Below, piece after piece: positions 16,697-24,236 of a stretch of DNA of 64,000 nt (position 1 is its first letter; the number at the start of each line of letters is the position of its first letter). The DNA is from an uncultured Pelagibacteraceae bacterium (GTDB lineage: Bacteria > Pseudomonadota > Alphaproteobacteria > Pelagibacterales > Pelagibacteraceae), in assembly GCA_902628275.1 (NCBI GenBank), contig CACOMI010000004.1, positions 1-64,000 of the forward strand. Direction: 5' to 3'. Made by a program: the position numbers and the translations under genes. Under the pieces are notes generated by a model. The model made no database searches, was not told the DNA's origin, and was given only the letters and a program-made list of their open reading frames with translations.

Positions 16697-17619
16697 GAAA
16701 AATATTTTTAATTTTTATCGCTTTAGTTTTTTATTCTACCTCAGTCGTTGCTGTTGAAAAATTTAAGTTTAAATATAACTTGCATGAAAATTTACCAAAG
16801 AAATGGGTTACTGAATTCAAAAATATAATGAATATTGTGCAAGAAGTTATGCCTATTAATGAGAACACTAACCATTGGGTCAAGAATAATATGACATTAA
16901 TGAACATGAAGCAGGGCTATGGAATGGACATTTTTGCATGGAAAAGTACAAAAAATCCTTTTCCAGAAAAGCGTGCTAATATGAAGTATTCAGGTCTTGA
17001 AGGAATTAATTCACCTGCACCATGGGTGCAATTAGACATAAACCCAAATGATTTAAAAAGTTCAGTTAATAAAATTCGAACTTACTCTGTTGTTGTGCAT
17101 GAGTATTTTCATGTGTATCAAAGAGCACTTTCTCATGACAAAATTTTAGATCGAAACTCTCCAAAATGGTTATTTGAGGGGGGTGCCAAGGTTTTAGAGG
17201 AGATTTACTTAAGGCAATATTATAAAAAATACCTTTTAAATAATGATCTTAAGCAAAGTGATAATTGGAGTATTAAAAGGGTATCAAAAGAAACTAAATT
17301 ATATGAAAAATATAATACATCACCACAAAAAAAAGGATTTGATAACAATTACTCAGGCTCTGCATTCATAGTTCTAGCTCTAGTTAACGAGTTAAAAAAA
17401 AATAATATTTCTGAAGAAAAAGCATTTGAGTTGGTTTTTAGAGAATTCTGGATACAGAGGGGTAAGCAACCCCAGGGCTGGAATTGGCAACCATCTTTTC
17501 AAAATACTTTTGGTATGACTGTACCTGAATTTTACGAAAAATTAAGTAAATACAAAAGAAAAGATCTTAAACAAATCCTCCCAAGTAAGTCTTTAAAGAT
17601 ACAGGATATTTTTAGCTAA
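16693..17619 (+). CDS. Secreted HExxH protein, putative zinc metallopeptidase-like
   Basis: This 308-residue exported protein begins with a clear signal peptide (MRKIFLIFIALVFYSTSVVA). A gluzincin-like zinc site is visible: H136-E-Y-F-H140 in VVVHEYFHVYQRAL, with a third ligand candidate E162 in PKWLFEGGAKVLEE, the WLxEG pattern of MA-clan peptidases. The rest is unfamiliar and tryptophan-rich near the C-terminus (GWNWQPSFQNTFGM). It overlaps DUF1330 by four bases. I infer a periplasmic peptidase or an inactive relative; no specific family is assigned and the cleavage target is unknown. Confidence 0.65.
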   Translation: MRKIFLIFIALVFYSTSVVAVEKFKFKYNLHENLPKKWVTEFKNIMNIVQEVMPINENTNHWVKNNMTLMNMKQGYGMDIFAWKSTKNPFPEKRANMKYSGLEGINSPAPWVQLDINPNDLKSSVNKIRTYSVVVHEYFHVYQRALSHDKILDRNSPKWLFEGGAKVLEEIYLRQYYKKYLLNNDLKQSDNWSIKRVSKETKLYEKYNTSPQKKGFDNNYSGSAFIVLALVNELKKNNISEEKAFELVFREFWIQRGKQPQGWNWQPSFQNTFGMTVPEFYEKLSKYKRKDLKQILPSKSLKIQDIFS

Positions 17620-17630
17620 AATCAAATTTA

Positions 17631-17834
17631 TTAATTAAATAAGAGATCATTGAGTGAATAAACTATCAACCCAATAATAATAATTAATAGAATTAAAAAA
17701 GAAATTGTTCCACTTAATTGAGCTTTTATTCTTGTTTTTCCTTGTTTAAATTTTTTAAAGTGAATACTCCCAAATCTCATTACAGCTAATCCTAAAATAA
17801 TAAGAAAAGCTGTAAATATATATCCAGTAATCAC
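17631..17834 (-). CDS. Small two-helix membrane protein, function unknown
   Basis: This 67-residue protein has two hydrophobic helices (about residues 4-24 and 45-63) separated by a strongly basic loop (HFKKFKQGKTRIKAQ), so the loop is expected in the cytoplasm. It begins directly after the stop of the oxidase-like gene upstream on the same strand, which supports it being a real gene in that operon. I do not recognise the family. Confidence 0.6.
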   Translation of the reverse strand: MITGYIFTAFLIILGLAVMRFGSIHFKKFKQGKTRIKAQLSGTISFLILLIIIIGLIVYSLNDLLFN

Positions 17835-18434
17835 TTAAGGAACTAACCAATTTTCTTTATTATTTTCCAAATCAAATCTAGCTCTTCGATGACCTTTAGC
17901 TGCTAAGTAAAGCCATTCTATAGATTTAATCTTACACTGAATGACAGTAAAGTTTTTATAACCTTCTTCACTTTGTTCCTTGGTATAATCAAAATTATCT
18001 AATTCTGGTTTTAGTCCAGAGGTTGGTAGATCTGATTCAGTTCCTGGACCATTTTCAACTAAATAACATTTTCTAGATATGTGCTGAGTTTTAGACCAAG
18101 ATTCTTTGGTTATTTCATTTTCATGATTAATAATACATTCCACTTTTAATCTAACCTGTATCTTTTCATCTTTGTCATAAAATAACATGGCAGCATTTTT
18201 ATTAGCTTTTAATTTTTCAATTTTATCTGATCTAATATCGCTATGAAATTGTACAATATTATTTGTTTGATCTGATTTTCTTAAAACAACAATTCTTCCA
18301 TCAATATCATCTTGATTTCCACAGGCAAATACTGGAGTCCTGAATGGTGAACTCCGGTCTTTAACAGCATTATCTAGTAATGACCAAACTTTTTTTTTAA
18401 TTTCTGAGAAATCCTCATAGTATGAGGGTTGCAT
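17835..18434 (-). CDS. Pyridoxamine 5'-phosphate oxidase-like FMN-binding protein
   Basis: This 199-residue flavin-binding split-barrel protein is PNPOx-like, of the Alr4036-type group. The barrel motif RIVVLRKSDQ near residue 47 and FHSDIRSDKIEKL near residue 63 correspond to FMN-phosphate contacts, and AAMLFYDKDEKIQVRLK follows near 83. The C-terminal ALL-barrel strand IEWLYLAAKGHRRARFDL near 172-190 matches the PNPOx C-terminal region. True PdxH carries specific PLP-binding residues that I cannot confirm, so a general flavin oxidoreductase is possible. It lies between the beta-hydroxyacid dehydrogenase (one base apart) and the small membrane protein. Confidence 0.78.
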   Translation of the reverse strand: MQPSYYEDFSEIKKKVWSLLDNAVKDRSSPFRTPVFACGNQDDIDGRIVVLRKSDQTNNIVQFHSDIRSDKIEKLKANKNAAMLFYDKDEKIQVRLKVECIINHENEITKESWSKTQHISRKCYLVENGPGTESDLPTSGLKPELDNFDYTKEQSEEGYKNFTVIQCKIKSIEWLYLAAKGHRRARFDLENNKENWLVP

Positions 18435-18435
18435 A

Positions 18436-19305
18436 TTACTTCCTAAATCTTTTAATTAAACTTGAAGTATCCCATCTATTACCTTTCATCTCCTGGACTT
18501 CTCCATAATATTTATCCACTATTTCAGTGATGGGTAATAATGATCCATTATTTTTAGCCTCATCCATAGCAATTTTTAAATCTTTTCTCATCCAATCTAC
18601 TGCAAAACCAAAATCAAATTTATCATCAATCATTGTTTTATATCTATTTTCCATTTGCCATGATTGAGCTGCTCCTTTTGAAATAACTTCGATTACGTCT
18701 TCCATATTTAATCCCGCTTTCATACCGAAATTTATTCCCTCTGATAAACCTTGAACTAATCCAGCAATACATATTTGATTAACCATTTTTGCTAGCTGAC
18801 CACTACCTGCTGATCCCAACAACTTCATTTTTTTGCTATAGCAATCAATTTTATCTTTTGCTTTTTCAAAATCTTCTTGATCTCCCCCAATCATTACTGT
18901 TAAAGCACCATTTTCTGCACCTGCTTGCCCACCAGAGACTGGAGCATCTAAAGATCCAAATCCATTTTTTTTTGCATATTCATAAATTTCTCTAGCAATT
19001 GTTGCTGAAGCTGTTGTGTTATCAATATAAACTGCACCTTTTTTTATAGTTTTGAATGCACCATTGTCACCAAAAGTAACTTCTCTTAAATCATGATCAT
19101 TTCCAACACAGGTAAAAATATATTCAGCATCTTTTGCTGCCTCTGCAGGAGTTTCTGCCATTTTACCATTATATTCACCAATCCATTTTTCTGCTTTTGA
19201 TTTTGTTCTATTAAAAACAGTTACATTATGGCCACCTTTTGATATATAACCAGCCATTGGATAGCCCATAACACCAAGACCTATGAAAGCAACATTACAA
19301 GTCAT
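18436..19305 (-). CDS. NAD(P)-dependent beta-hydroxyacid dehydrogenase (3-hydroxyisobutyrate / tartronate semialdehyde reductase type)
   Basis: This 289-residue enzyme belongs to the HIBADH/GarR family. The Rossmann motif is GLGVMGYPMA (residues 9-18), and an arginine follows the second strand (FNRTKSK), which tends to favour NADP. The substrate-binding DAPVSGGQAGAENGALTVMIGG is at about 120-141, and the catalytic lysine K173 lies in GSGQLAKMVNQ. The C-terminal helical domain is complete, ending in DTSSLIKRF. The substrate may be 3-hydroxyisobutyrate, tartronate semialdehyde or a succinate-semialdehyde-like compound. The MFS transporter gene is divergent 11 bases away. Confidence 0.88.
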   Translation of the reverse strand: MTCNVAFIGLGVMGYPMAGYISKGGHNVTVFNRTKSKAEKWIGEYNGKMAETPAEAAKDAEYIFTCVGNDHDLREVTFGDNGAFKTIKKGAVYIDNTTASATIAREIYEYAKKNGFGSLDAPVSGGQAGAENGALTVMIGGDQEDFEKAKDKIDCYSKKMKLLGSAGSGQLAKMVNQICIAGLVQGLSEGINFGMKAGLNMEDVIEVISKGAAQSWQMENRYKTMIDDKFDFGFAVDWMRKDLKIAMDEAKNNGSLLPITEIVDKYYGEVQEMKGNRWDTSSLIKRFRK

Positions 19306-19316
19306 AATTTTTTTCT

Positions 19317-20522
19317 ATGTTTAAAAGTTTAAGTTTAAAAGTAATTCTATTTGGATTTATCTTTACATTTTTTTCAAGCTTTGGACAGAGTTTTTTTCTA
19401 GGATTGTTTAATTCGAGCATTAGAGATGCTTTATCAATAACACATGGACAATTTGGCTCAATTTATGCATCAGCAACTTTATTGAGTAGTATTATTTTAG
19501 TTTGGATTGGAAAAAAAATAGATGATGTAAATATCTTGAAGTTTGCATCTTATGTAATAATTTTTTTATCTGCTTCTTGTTTTATATTTTCAAAAATTTC
19601 ATCTGTTATTTTTCTATTTATTGGAATTTTTTTAATGCGTTTAGCGGGCCAAGGTTTATCGAGTCATACAGCAACAACAACAATATCTCGTTTTTTTGAA
19701 AAAAATAGAGGAAGAGCTTTGAGTACAGGTTGGTTAGGATTATCTTTAGCAGAATTTATAATGCCAGTCCTAATCGTTTTTCTTTTAACATTTATTGAAT
19801 GGAGAGATATATGGGTATCAATTTCAGTCCTAGTAATAATTATATTACCTATTGCAACTTTTTTTTTAGTTAAGGAAGTTAAGCTTGACACAAGGGAAGA
19901 AACTAAAATTGATGAAACTAATATAGAGATTAAACAATGGAAAAGAATTGAGGTAATAAAAGATTATAGATTTTATATTATATGTATGACGATGTTAGCT
20001 ATGCCATGGATAGCTACAGGATCTTTTGTTTATCAATCATTCATATCTACTTCTAAAGAATGGGGCCCATATGTGATTGCTCAATCATTTATGGCGTACT
20101 CAATTTTGTCTGTAATCACACTTTTTATATCTGGTTTTTTAATAGATAAATTTTCAAGTAGAAAATTACTTATCTATATGAATATTCCATTGTTTTTTGC
20201 AACTATAGTACTTTATTTTTTCAATGATCCATTATCTTCATTTGTGTTTTTTGCCTTGATTGGACTAACAAATGGACTAGCAAATGTTCTAGGTTCCTCA
20301 ACTTGGGCTGAGATTTATGGTGTAAAATATATTGGATCTATAAAGGCCTTAACAACCGCACTAATGGTATTTTCCACAGCTTTTGGTACAGCTTTATTCG
20401 GTTTCTTAATTGATATTGGTTTTGCAATTGAACAGATAGCTATTGTTTCTGGAACCTACATCTTTGGATCTATTATCCTTCTTTATTTGGTCAAAAATAA
20501 GCTAAATCCAAATTATTTATAA
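19317..20522 (+). CDS. MFS transporter
   Basis: This 401-residue inner-membrane protein has about 12 hydrophobic helices in two halves. The loop after helix 2 reads WIGKKIDDVNI, a degenerate MFS motif A, and GFLIDKFSSRKL near residue 275 is the corresponding loop in the second half. RLAGQGLSSHTATTTISRFFEKNRGRALS near residue 105-130 is typical of monocarboxylate-porter-like MFS members. The substrate cannot be predicted. It is divergent from the beta-hydroxyacid dehydrogenase gene, which might act on a transported acid. Confidence 0.85.
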   Translation: MFKSLSLKVILFGFIFTFFSSFGQSFFLGLFNSSIRDALSITHGQFGSIYASATLLSSIILVWIGKKIDDVNILKFASYVIIFLSASCFIFSKISSVIFLFIGIFLMRLAGQGLSSHTATTTISRFFEKNRGRALSTGWLGLSLAEFIMPVLIVFLLTFIEWRDIWVSISVLVIIILPIATFFLVKEVKLDTREETKIDETNIEIKQWKRIEVIKDYRFYIICMTMLAMPWIATGSFVYQSFISTSKEWGPYVIAQSFMAYSILSVITLFISGFLIDKFSSRKLLIYMNIPLFFATIVLYFFNDPLSSFVFFALIGLTNGLANVLGSSTWAEIYGVKYIGSIKALTTALMVFSTAFGTALFGFLIDIGFAIEQIAIVSGTYIFGSIILLYLVKNKLNPNYL

Positions 20523-20530
20523 AATAGCTC

Positions 20531-20565
20531 TTGATTTTTTAAGACTCACTGTGTAGATACTGCGC
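20531..20565 (+). promoter_or_regulatory. Candidate promoter of rpoZ giving a leaderless transcript
   Basis: TTGATT (20531-20536) and TAGATA (20554-20559) are separated by 17 bases. A start six to seven bases after the -10 would fall on or next to the ATG at 20566. No Shine-Dalgarno is present in CTGCGC before the ATG, consistent with leaderless translation. This is inference from sequence only. Confidence 0.5.
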
Positions 20566-21102
20566 ATGGCTAGAGTAACTGTAGAAGACTGTATAGATAA
20601 AGTAGAGAGCCCGTATGAATTAGTGCTAGTTGCTAAAGAGAGAGCCACTCAATTGAATGCAGGGATAGAACCAACAATTGACAGGGATAACGATAAAAAT
20701 ACAGTTATATCATTAAGAGAAATTGCGGAAGAAAAAATTAAAGTATCAGATTTAACTGATAGCGCTGTTTATAAATTAAGAAAACATGTTGAGCAAGTGG
20801 ATGACATTGCCGAGGATGACGAAGAAATAGGTGATGATTTTGAAAATCTCTATAAAGGTGAAATTTCAAAAAGTGGAACACCAATCTTACCTTCAAAAAG
20901 AGCAAGAAAAACTCCTGAAAAAATTCAAGTAACAAAAGAAGATTTAGCTGAGCTATCTGAAACAGCTACAGCAGATGTTGATAATTCAGTAGGTGAAGAA
21001 ACTATGAATGAGCAAGGAGAAGTTTCTTTAGATGAAGTGTCAGAATCAGAAAACCAAGAAGCAGACGTATCTTCAGATGACACTGAAGCTTCAAACACTT
21101 AA
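20566..21102 (+). CDS. rpoZ: RNA polymerase omega subunit with long acidic C-terminal extension
   Basis: Omega helps assemble RNA polymerase and binds the beta' subunit. The start MARVTVEDCIDKVESPYELVLVAKERATQL (split here across residues 1-30) is the omega signature, followed by the IDRDNDKNTVISLREIAEEKI region at 38-60. Alphaproteobacterial omega is usually 80-130 residues, but this protein has 178. Residues from about 80 onward form a low-complexity tail rich in Glu, Asp, Ser and Thr with short stretches such as DDIAEDDEEIGDDFE. dusA follows after 22 bases. Confidence 0.92.
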   Translation: MARVTVEDCIDKVESPYELVLVAKERATQLNAGIEPTIDRDNDKNTVISLREIAEEKIKVSDLTDSAVYKLRKHVEQVDDIAEDDEEIGDDFENLYKGEISKSGTPILPSKRARKTPEKIQVTKEDLAELSETATADVDNSVGEETMNEQGEVSLDEVSESENQEADVSSDDTEASNT

Positions 21103-21124
21103 AAAAATAATATAAAGTTATACC

Positions 21125-22117
21125 ATGAATAGGAAAGTATCAGTTGCTCCTATGATGGATTGCACGGATCGTCACGAACGATTTTTTCTTAGATTAATAT
21201 CTAAAAATACCCTTCTTTACACCGAGATGATAGTTGATGAAGCTATAAATAGGGGAGATAAAAAAAAGTTGTTAGAGTTTAATATTAATGAGAAACCTGT
21301 TGCACTCCAATTAGGAGGTTCTTCTCCAAAACTTTTAAGTGAAGCTACAAAAGTAGGTGAGGATTTTGGCTATGATGAAATTAATTTAAACTTAGGTTGC
21401 CCTAGTAAAAAAGTTGAAAAAAATAGATTTGGAGCTTGTTTAATGAAAGAGCCAAATTTAGTAGCTGATTGTTTAAGTAAAATGCAAGCAGTAACTAAGT
21501 TACCTGTCACTATTAAAACTAGAATTGGGTATGATGAGGTAGAGGATTACGAAAATTTACATAATTTTATTTCAACTATAAAGACAACTGGTATTAAAAC
21601 CTTTATTATTCATGCAAGAAAAGCAATGTTAGGTAAATTTACACCAAAGCAAAATTTAAATATCCCACCTTTAAAATATGAGTATGTGTATAAGTTAAAA
21701 GAAGATTTTCCTAATGAAGAAATTATCCTCAATGGAGGAATTATATCTGTTGATCAAATAAAACCTCTTTTAGAAAAAACTGATGGTGTAATGATTGGAA
21801 GAGCTGCTTATCATACCCCTTATCTACTTGCAGATATTGAAAGAGAAATATTTAATAATGAAGATATTCCAAGTAGACAAGATGTAATTGAACAACTTAT
21901 TCCTTATATAAAAGATGAATTAAAAAAAGGAACAAGGTTAAATCAAATTATGAGGCATACTCTTGGTTTATTTCACGGACAGACAGGGGCTAGTTATTGG
22001 AAAAGATATTTAAGTGAAAATATGTGCGTAAGAGATGCAGATGTGAAAAAAATTGATCACATTATGGATAAAATTAAATTCAATAACGTTGATACTAGAG
22101 TAGGGCAGTCTGCTTAG
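21125..22117 (+). CDS. dusA: tRNA-dihydrouridine(20/20a) synthase
   Basis: This is a 330-residue FMN-dependent enzyme that reduces uridine to dihydrouridine in the tRNA D-loop. It has a TIM-barrel start VAPMMDCTDRHERFFLR, which is the DusA-type opening (other Dus proteins read APMAGVTD). QLGGSSPKLL is near residue 61, and the catalytic cysteine is in LNLGCPSKKVEKNRFGACLM near residue 98. KTRIGYDE is near 125, FIIHARKAMLGK near 161 and the FMN-phosphate motif NGGIIS near 200. The C-terminal helical tRNA-binding domain contains RHTLGLFHGQTGA. Cytoplasmic. Confidence 0.95.
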   Translation: MNRKVSVAPMMDCTDRHERFFLRLISKNTLLYTEMIVDEAINRGDKKKLLEFNINEKPVALQLGGSSPKLLSEATKVGEDFGYDEINLNLGCPSKKVEKNRFGACLMKEPNLVADCLSKMQAVTKLPVTIKTRIGYDEVEDYENLHNFISTIKTTGIKTFIIHARKAMLGKFTPKQNLNIPPLKYEYVYKLKEDFPNEEIILNGGIISVDQIKPLLEKTDGVMIGRAAYHTPYLLADIEREIFNNEDIPSRQDVIEQLIPYIKDELKKGTRLNQIMRHTLGLFHGQTGASYWKRYLSENMCVRDADVKKIDHIMDKIKFNNVDTRVGQSA

Positions 22118-22157
22118 TTCAATTATAGCAAACGAGTATAGTTATATTATTTTATTA

Positions 22158-22943
22158 ATGGCTTTAACAGCCATACCGGTTGGTTTTGTTGCTGGGTTGT
22201 TCGGTATTGGTGGAGGTTTAATAACAGTACCATTCCTATACTATATATTTGGATCTCTAGGTGTTGATCAACAATTTATAATGCACTTAGCTGTAGGAAC
22301 TTCATTTGCAATAATTGTACCTACGTCAACTGTTTCAGTTTTAACACATCATAAATTGAAAGCAGTTGATTTTGATATAGTCAAAAACTATGGTTTGTAT
22401 GTAGTAATTGGGGTTATTATTGGAACAATATTTGCCGCTTCTCTAAAAACAAAATCTTTACTTTTGTTTTTTTCGATTATGATTTTCTTTTTTGGTATTT
22501 ACTTTCTTCTAAGTAAAGAAAAAGAACAGAGTATTATTTCAGAAATGAAATTATATATTAAAGTCATATTTGGACTAGTAGTTGGTTTTATATCCGCACC
22601 AATGGGTATTGGAGGAGCTATTATGAATGTACCAATTCTAAAATTTTTTGGTTATTCAATAAATAAAGCCATTGGTAGTTCAGCTGCAATTGGTTTTTTA
22701 ATTGCTTTATTTGGAGCATTAGGATTCTTAGTTTCAGGTAATTATTTAAAATCAAGTCTTCCGTTAAGTATAGGTTTTATAAATATTCCAGCTTTTTTAA
22801 TTTTTATTCCAATAACAACATTTATGGCGAGAATAGGTGCCAAAACGGTTCATAGTATTGACAAAAATAAAATCAGCAAGTTTTTTGGAATTTTTTTGTT
22901 GGCAGTCTCTGTTAAGTTTTTTTACGAATACCTAAAAGTATAA
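22158..22943 (+). CDS. TauE/SafE family membrane transporter (sulfite exporter-like)
   Basis: This 261-residue membrane protein has about eight hydrophobic helices in two repeats. Each repeat carries the family's glycine signature: GLFGIGGGLITVPFL near residue 13 and GFISAPMGIGGAIMNVPIL near residue 140. TauE/SafE proteins export or import sulfite, sulfoacetate or other small anions; the substrate here is unknown. The ATG at 22158 leaves a very short N-terminus, and a longer start upstream is blocked by a stop within about 12 codons. A structured intergenic region follows. Confidence 0.85.
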   Translation: MALTAIPVGFVAGLFGIGGGLITVPFLYYIFGSLGVDQQFIMHLAVGTSFAIIVPTSTVSVLTHHKLKAVDFDIVKNYGLYVVIGVIIGTIFAASLKTKSLLLFFSIMIFFFGIYFLLSKEKEQSIISEMKLYIKVIFGLVVGFISAPMGIGGAIMNVPILKFFGYSINKAIGSSAAIGFLIALFGALGFLVSGNYLKSSLPLSIGFINIPAFLIFIPITTFMARIGAKTVHSIDKNKISKFFGIFLLAVSVKFFYEYLKV

Positions 22944-22948
22944 GGAAT

Positions 22949-22987
22949 AAAAAAAAAGAGGTGATTTCAGTCTCCCTCCATCACCTC
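22949..22987 (-). terminator. Intrinsic terminator-like hairpin reading on the minus strand
   Basis: An 8-bp stem, GAGGTGAT (22958-22965) with ATCACCTC (22980-22987), is bordered by nine A residues at 22949-22957. On the minus strand this gives a stem followed by nine U residues, a textbook intrinsic terminator, although no minus-strand protein gene lies upstream. This suggests a minus-strand non-coding transcript. Confidence 0.5.
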
Positions 22988-23100
22988 ACAATTAACTCTA
23001 GGTGATTCTTTAATTATTTAGGAACACTTATTAGTTGAAAATACATTTTATCAACTAATTTAAATTCTGCTATCTAAAGTTGTATTTAGCTTTATTAAAA
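22949..23100 (-). ncRNA. Candidate structured small RNA downstream of tauE
   Basis: The 216-base gap between tauE and the coiled-coil gene holds two hairpins: GAGGTGAT/ATCACCTC at 22958-22987, and TTAGTTGA/TCAACTAA at 23031-23058. A third element, AGGTGAT at 23000-23006, can pair with ATCACCT, competing with the first stem, so alternative folds exist. On the minus strand the transcript would end at a U9 tract. On the plus strand the first loop displays TCTCCCTCC, which is complementary to Shine-Dalgarno sequences, so a tauE 3'-UTR-derived RNA is also possible. Strand and limits are uncertain; I recognise no known RNA family. Confidence 0.35.
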
Positions 23101-23159
23101 ACTCATTTTAGCCACACGTATTATTTAGTGATATTATCATAATTGATACTTTAAAAAAA

Positions 23160-24236
23160 ATGGTCTCAATAAAAGACATTAATAAACAAATTAAAAAAAA
23201 TTTATTTGATCCATTAGATAAAACAAAAAACAAATTCTCCTCATTTTTAGACAACATAAAAAAAAATAAAGTTAAAAAAGATTTAGCGTCAAAAAAACAA
23301 TTAGAGAAAGAGAAAAAAAAAGAATTAATTTTAGAAAAAAAATTAGCAAAAAAAGCTAAACTAGATGAACTCAAAGAAGAAAAAAAGAAAATTATTTTCC
23401 AAAAAAAATTAATCATTGAAAATGATAAGCAAGAAAAAAAAAATGAAGAGAGAAAACAAAAAATAGAAGCTCAAAGAATTAAAATAGAACAAAAAAAAAT
23501 TAAAGATGAAGAAGCAAGAAAACTTAGAGAGGAATCAAGAAGAGTTAAACAAGAAGATTTAAGACTTAAAATGCTTGAGAGACAAAGAATTCGAGAAGAA
23601 AATTTTAAGATTAAAGAAGAAGAATTAAGAAACAAAGAACTTGAAGCTCAAAAGAGAAGAGATGAAAAAGAAAGAGAAAGACAAGAAAAATTAAGAATCA
23701 AAGAAATAGAAAGAAAAAATCGACTTGAAGAAGAGCAAAGATTAAGAGTGGCAGCTAGAAAGCTGAAATATGAGCAGGAAAAACTTAAAGAAATGGAACA
23801 AAGATTAAGAGATCTTGAAAGTGAAAGACAGCAGGAAATTCAAAGACAGATTTTAAAAGAGGAGGCTGAGCAAAGAGCCAAGGAAGAGGAATTAAGAATT
23901 AAAGAAAAAGAACTTAAAGAAGCAGAACGTGATAGATTAAATCGAGAAAATGAAAGACGTAAAAGAGAAAGAGAATCGAAAATAGAGGAGGAAAAACAAA
24001 AAAGAATTGAAGAAGAAAACGAGAGAATTCGATTAGCTGAAATTGCTAAAAAAGAGAGAATTGAAGAGGAAAATAGGCGAATGAAGGAGTGGGAGAAAAA
24101 GTTTGATGAAGAGCAAAAATTAAAAGAGGAAGAACTGGTTAGAAAATTTTACAGTGATGAAATTTATGAGCAGGAAAACAATCAGAGCGCTGACAGTTTA
24201 GAAACTAGAACTGATAAAGATAATTTAAAAAATTAA
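23160..24236 (+). CDS. Highly charged long coiled-coil protein, function unknown
   Basis: From about residue 60 to 335, this 358-residue protein is almost entirely a Lys/Glu/Arg-rich helix with heptad-like spacing of leucine and isoleucine, for example repeated LRIKEEE- and RIEEEN-type blocks. There is no signal peptide or membrane segment. The N-terminus (VSIKDINKQIKKNLFDPLDKTKNK) is basic and the last 25 residues are acidic and probably disordered. It would form a very long rod, perhaps a scaffold or filament. Low-complexity composition makes database similarity unreliable. It ends in a four-base convergent overlap with the phosphohexomutase gene. Confidence 0.7.
   Translation: MVSIKDINKQIKKNLFDPLDKTKNKFSSFLDNIKKNKVKKDLASKKQLEKEKKKELILEKKLAKKAKLDELKEEKKKIIFQKKLIIENDKQEKKNEERKQKIEAQRIKIEQKKIKDEEARKLREESRRVKQEDLRLKMLERQRIREENFKIKEEELRNKELEAQKRRDEKERERQEKLRIKEIERKNRLEEEQRLRVAARKLKYEQEKLKEMEQRLRDLESERQQEIQRQILKEEAEQRAKEEELRIKEKELKEAERDRLNRENERRKRERESKIEEEKQKRIEEENERIRLAEIAKKERIEEENRRMKEWEKKFDEEQKLKEEELVRKFYSDEIYEQENNQSADSLETRTDKDNLKN

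Noticed and set aside
22944-23159. 6S RNA, tmRNA or a known riboswitch after tauE
   Set aside because: No long 6S-like rod, no tmRNA tag or tRNA-like ends, and no recognisable glycine, SAM or other aptamer core.
23108-23416. Minus-strand open frame over the start of the coiled-coil gene, rich in Phe and Ser
   Set aside because: Its composition is the mirror of the Lys/Glu-rich plus-strand gene; it is a shadow without its own signals.
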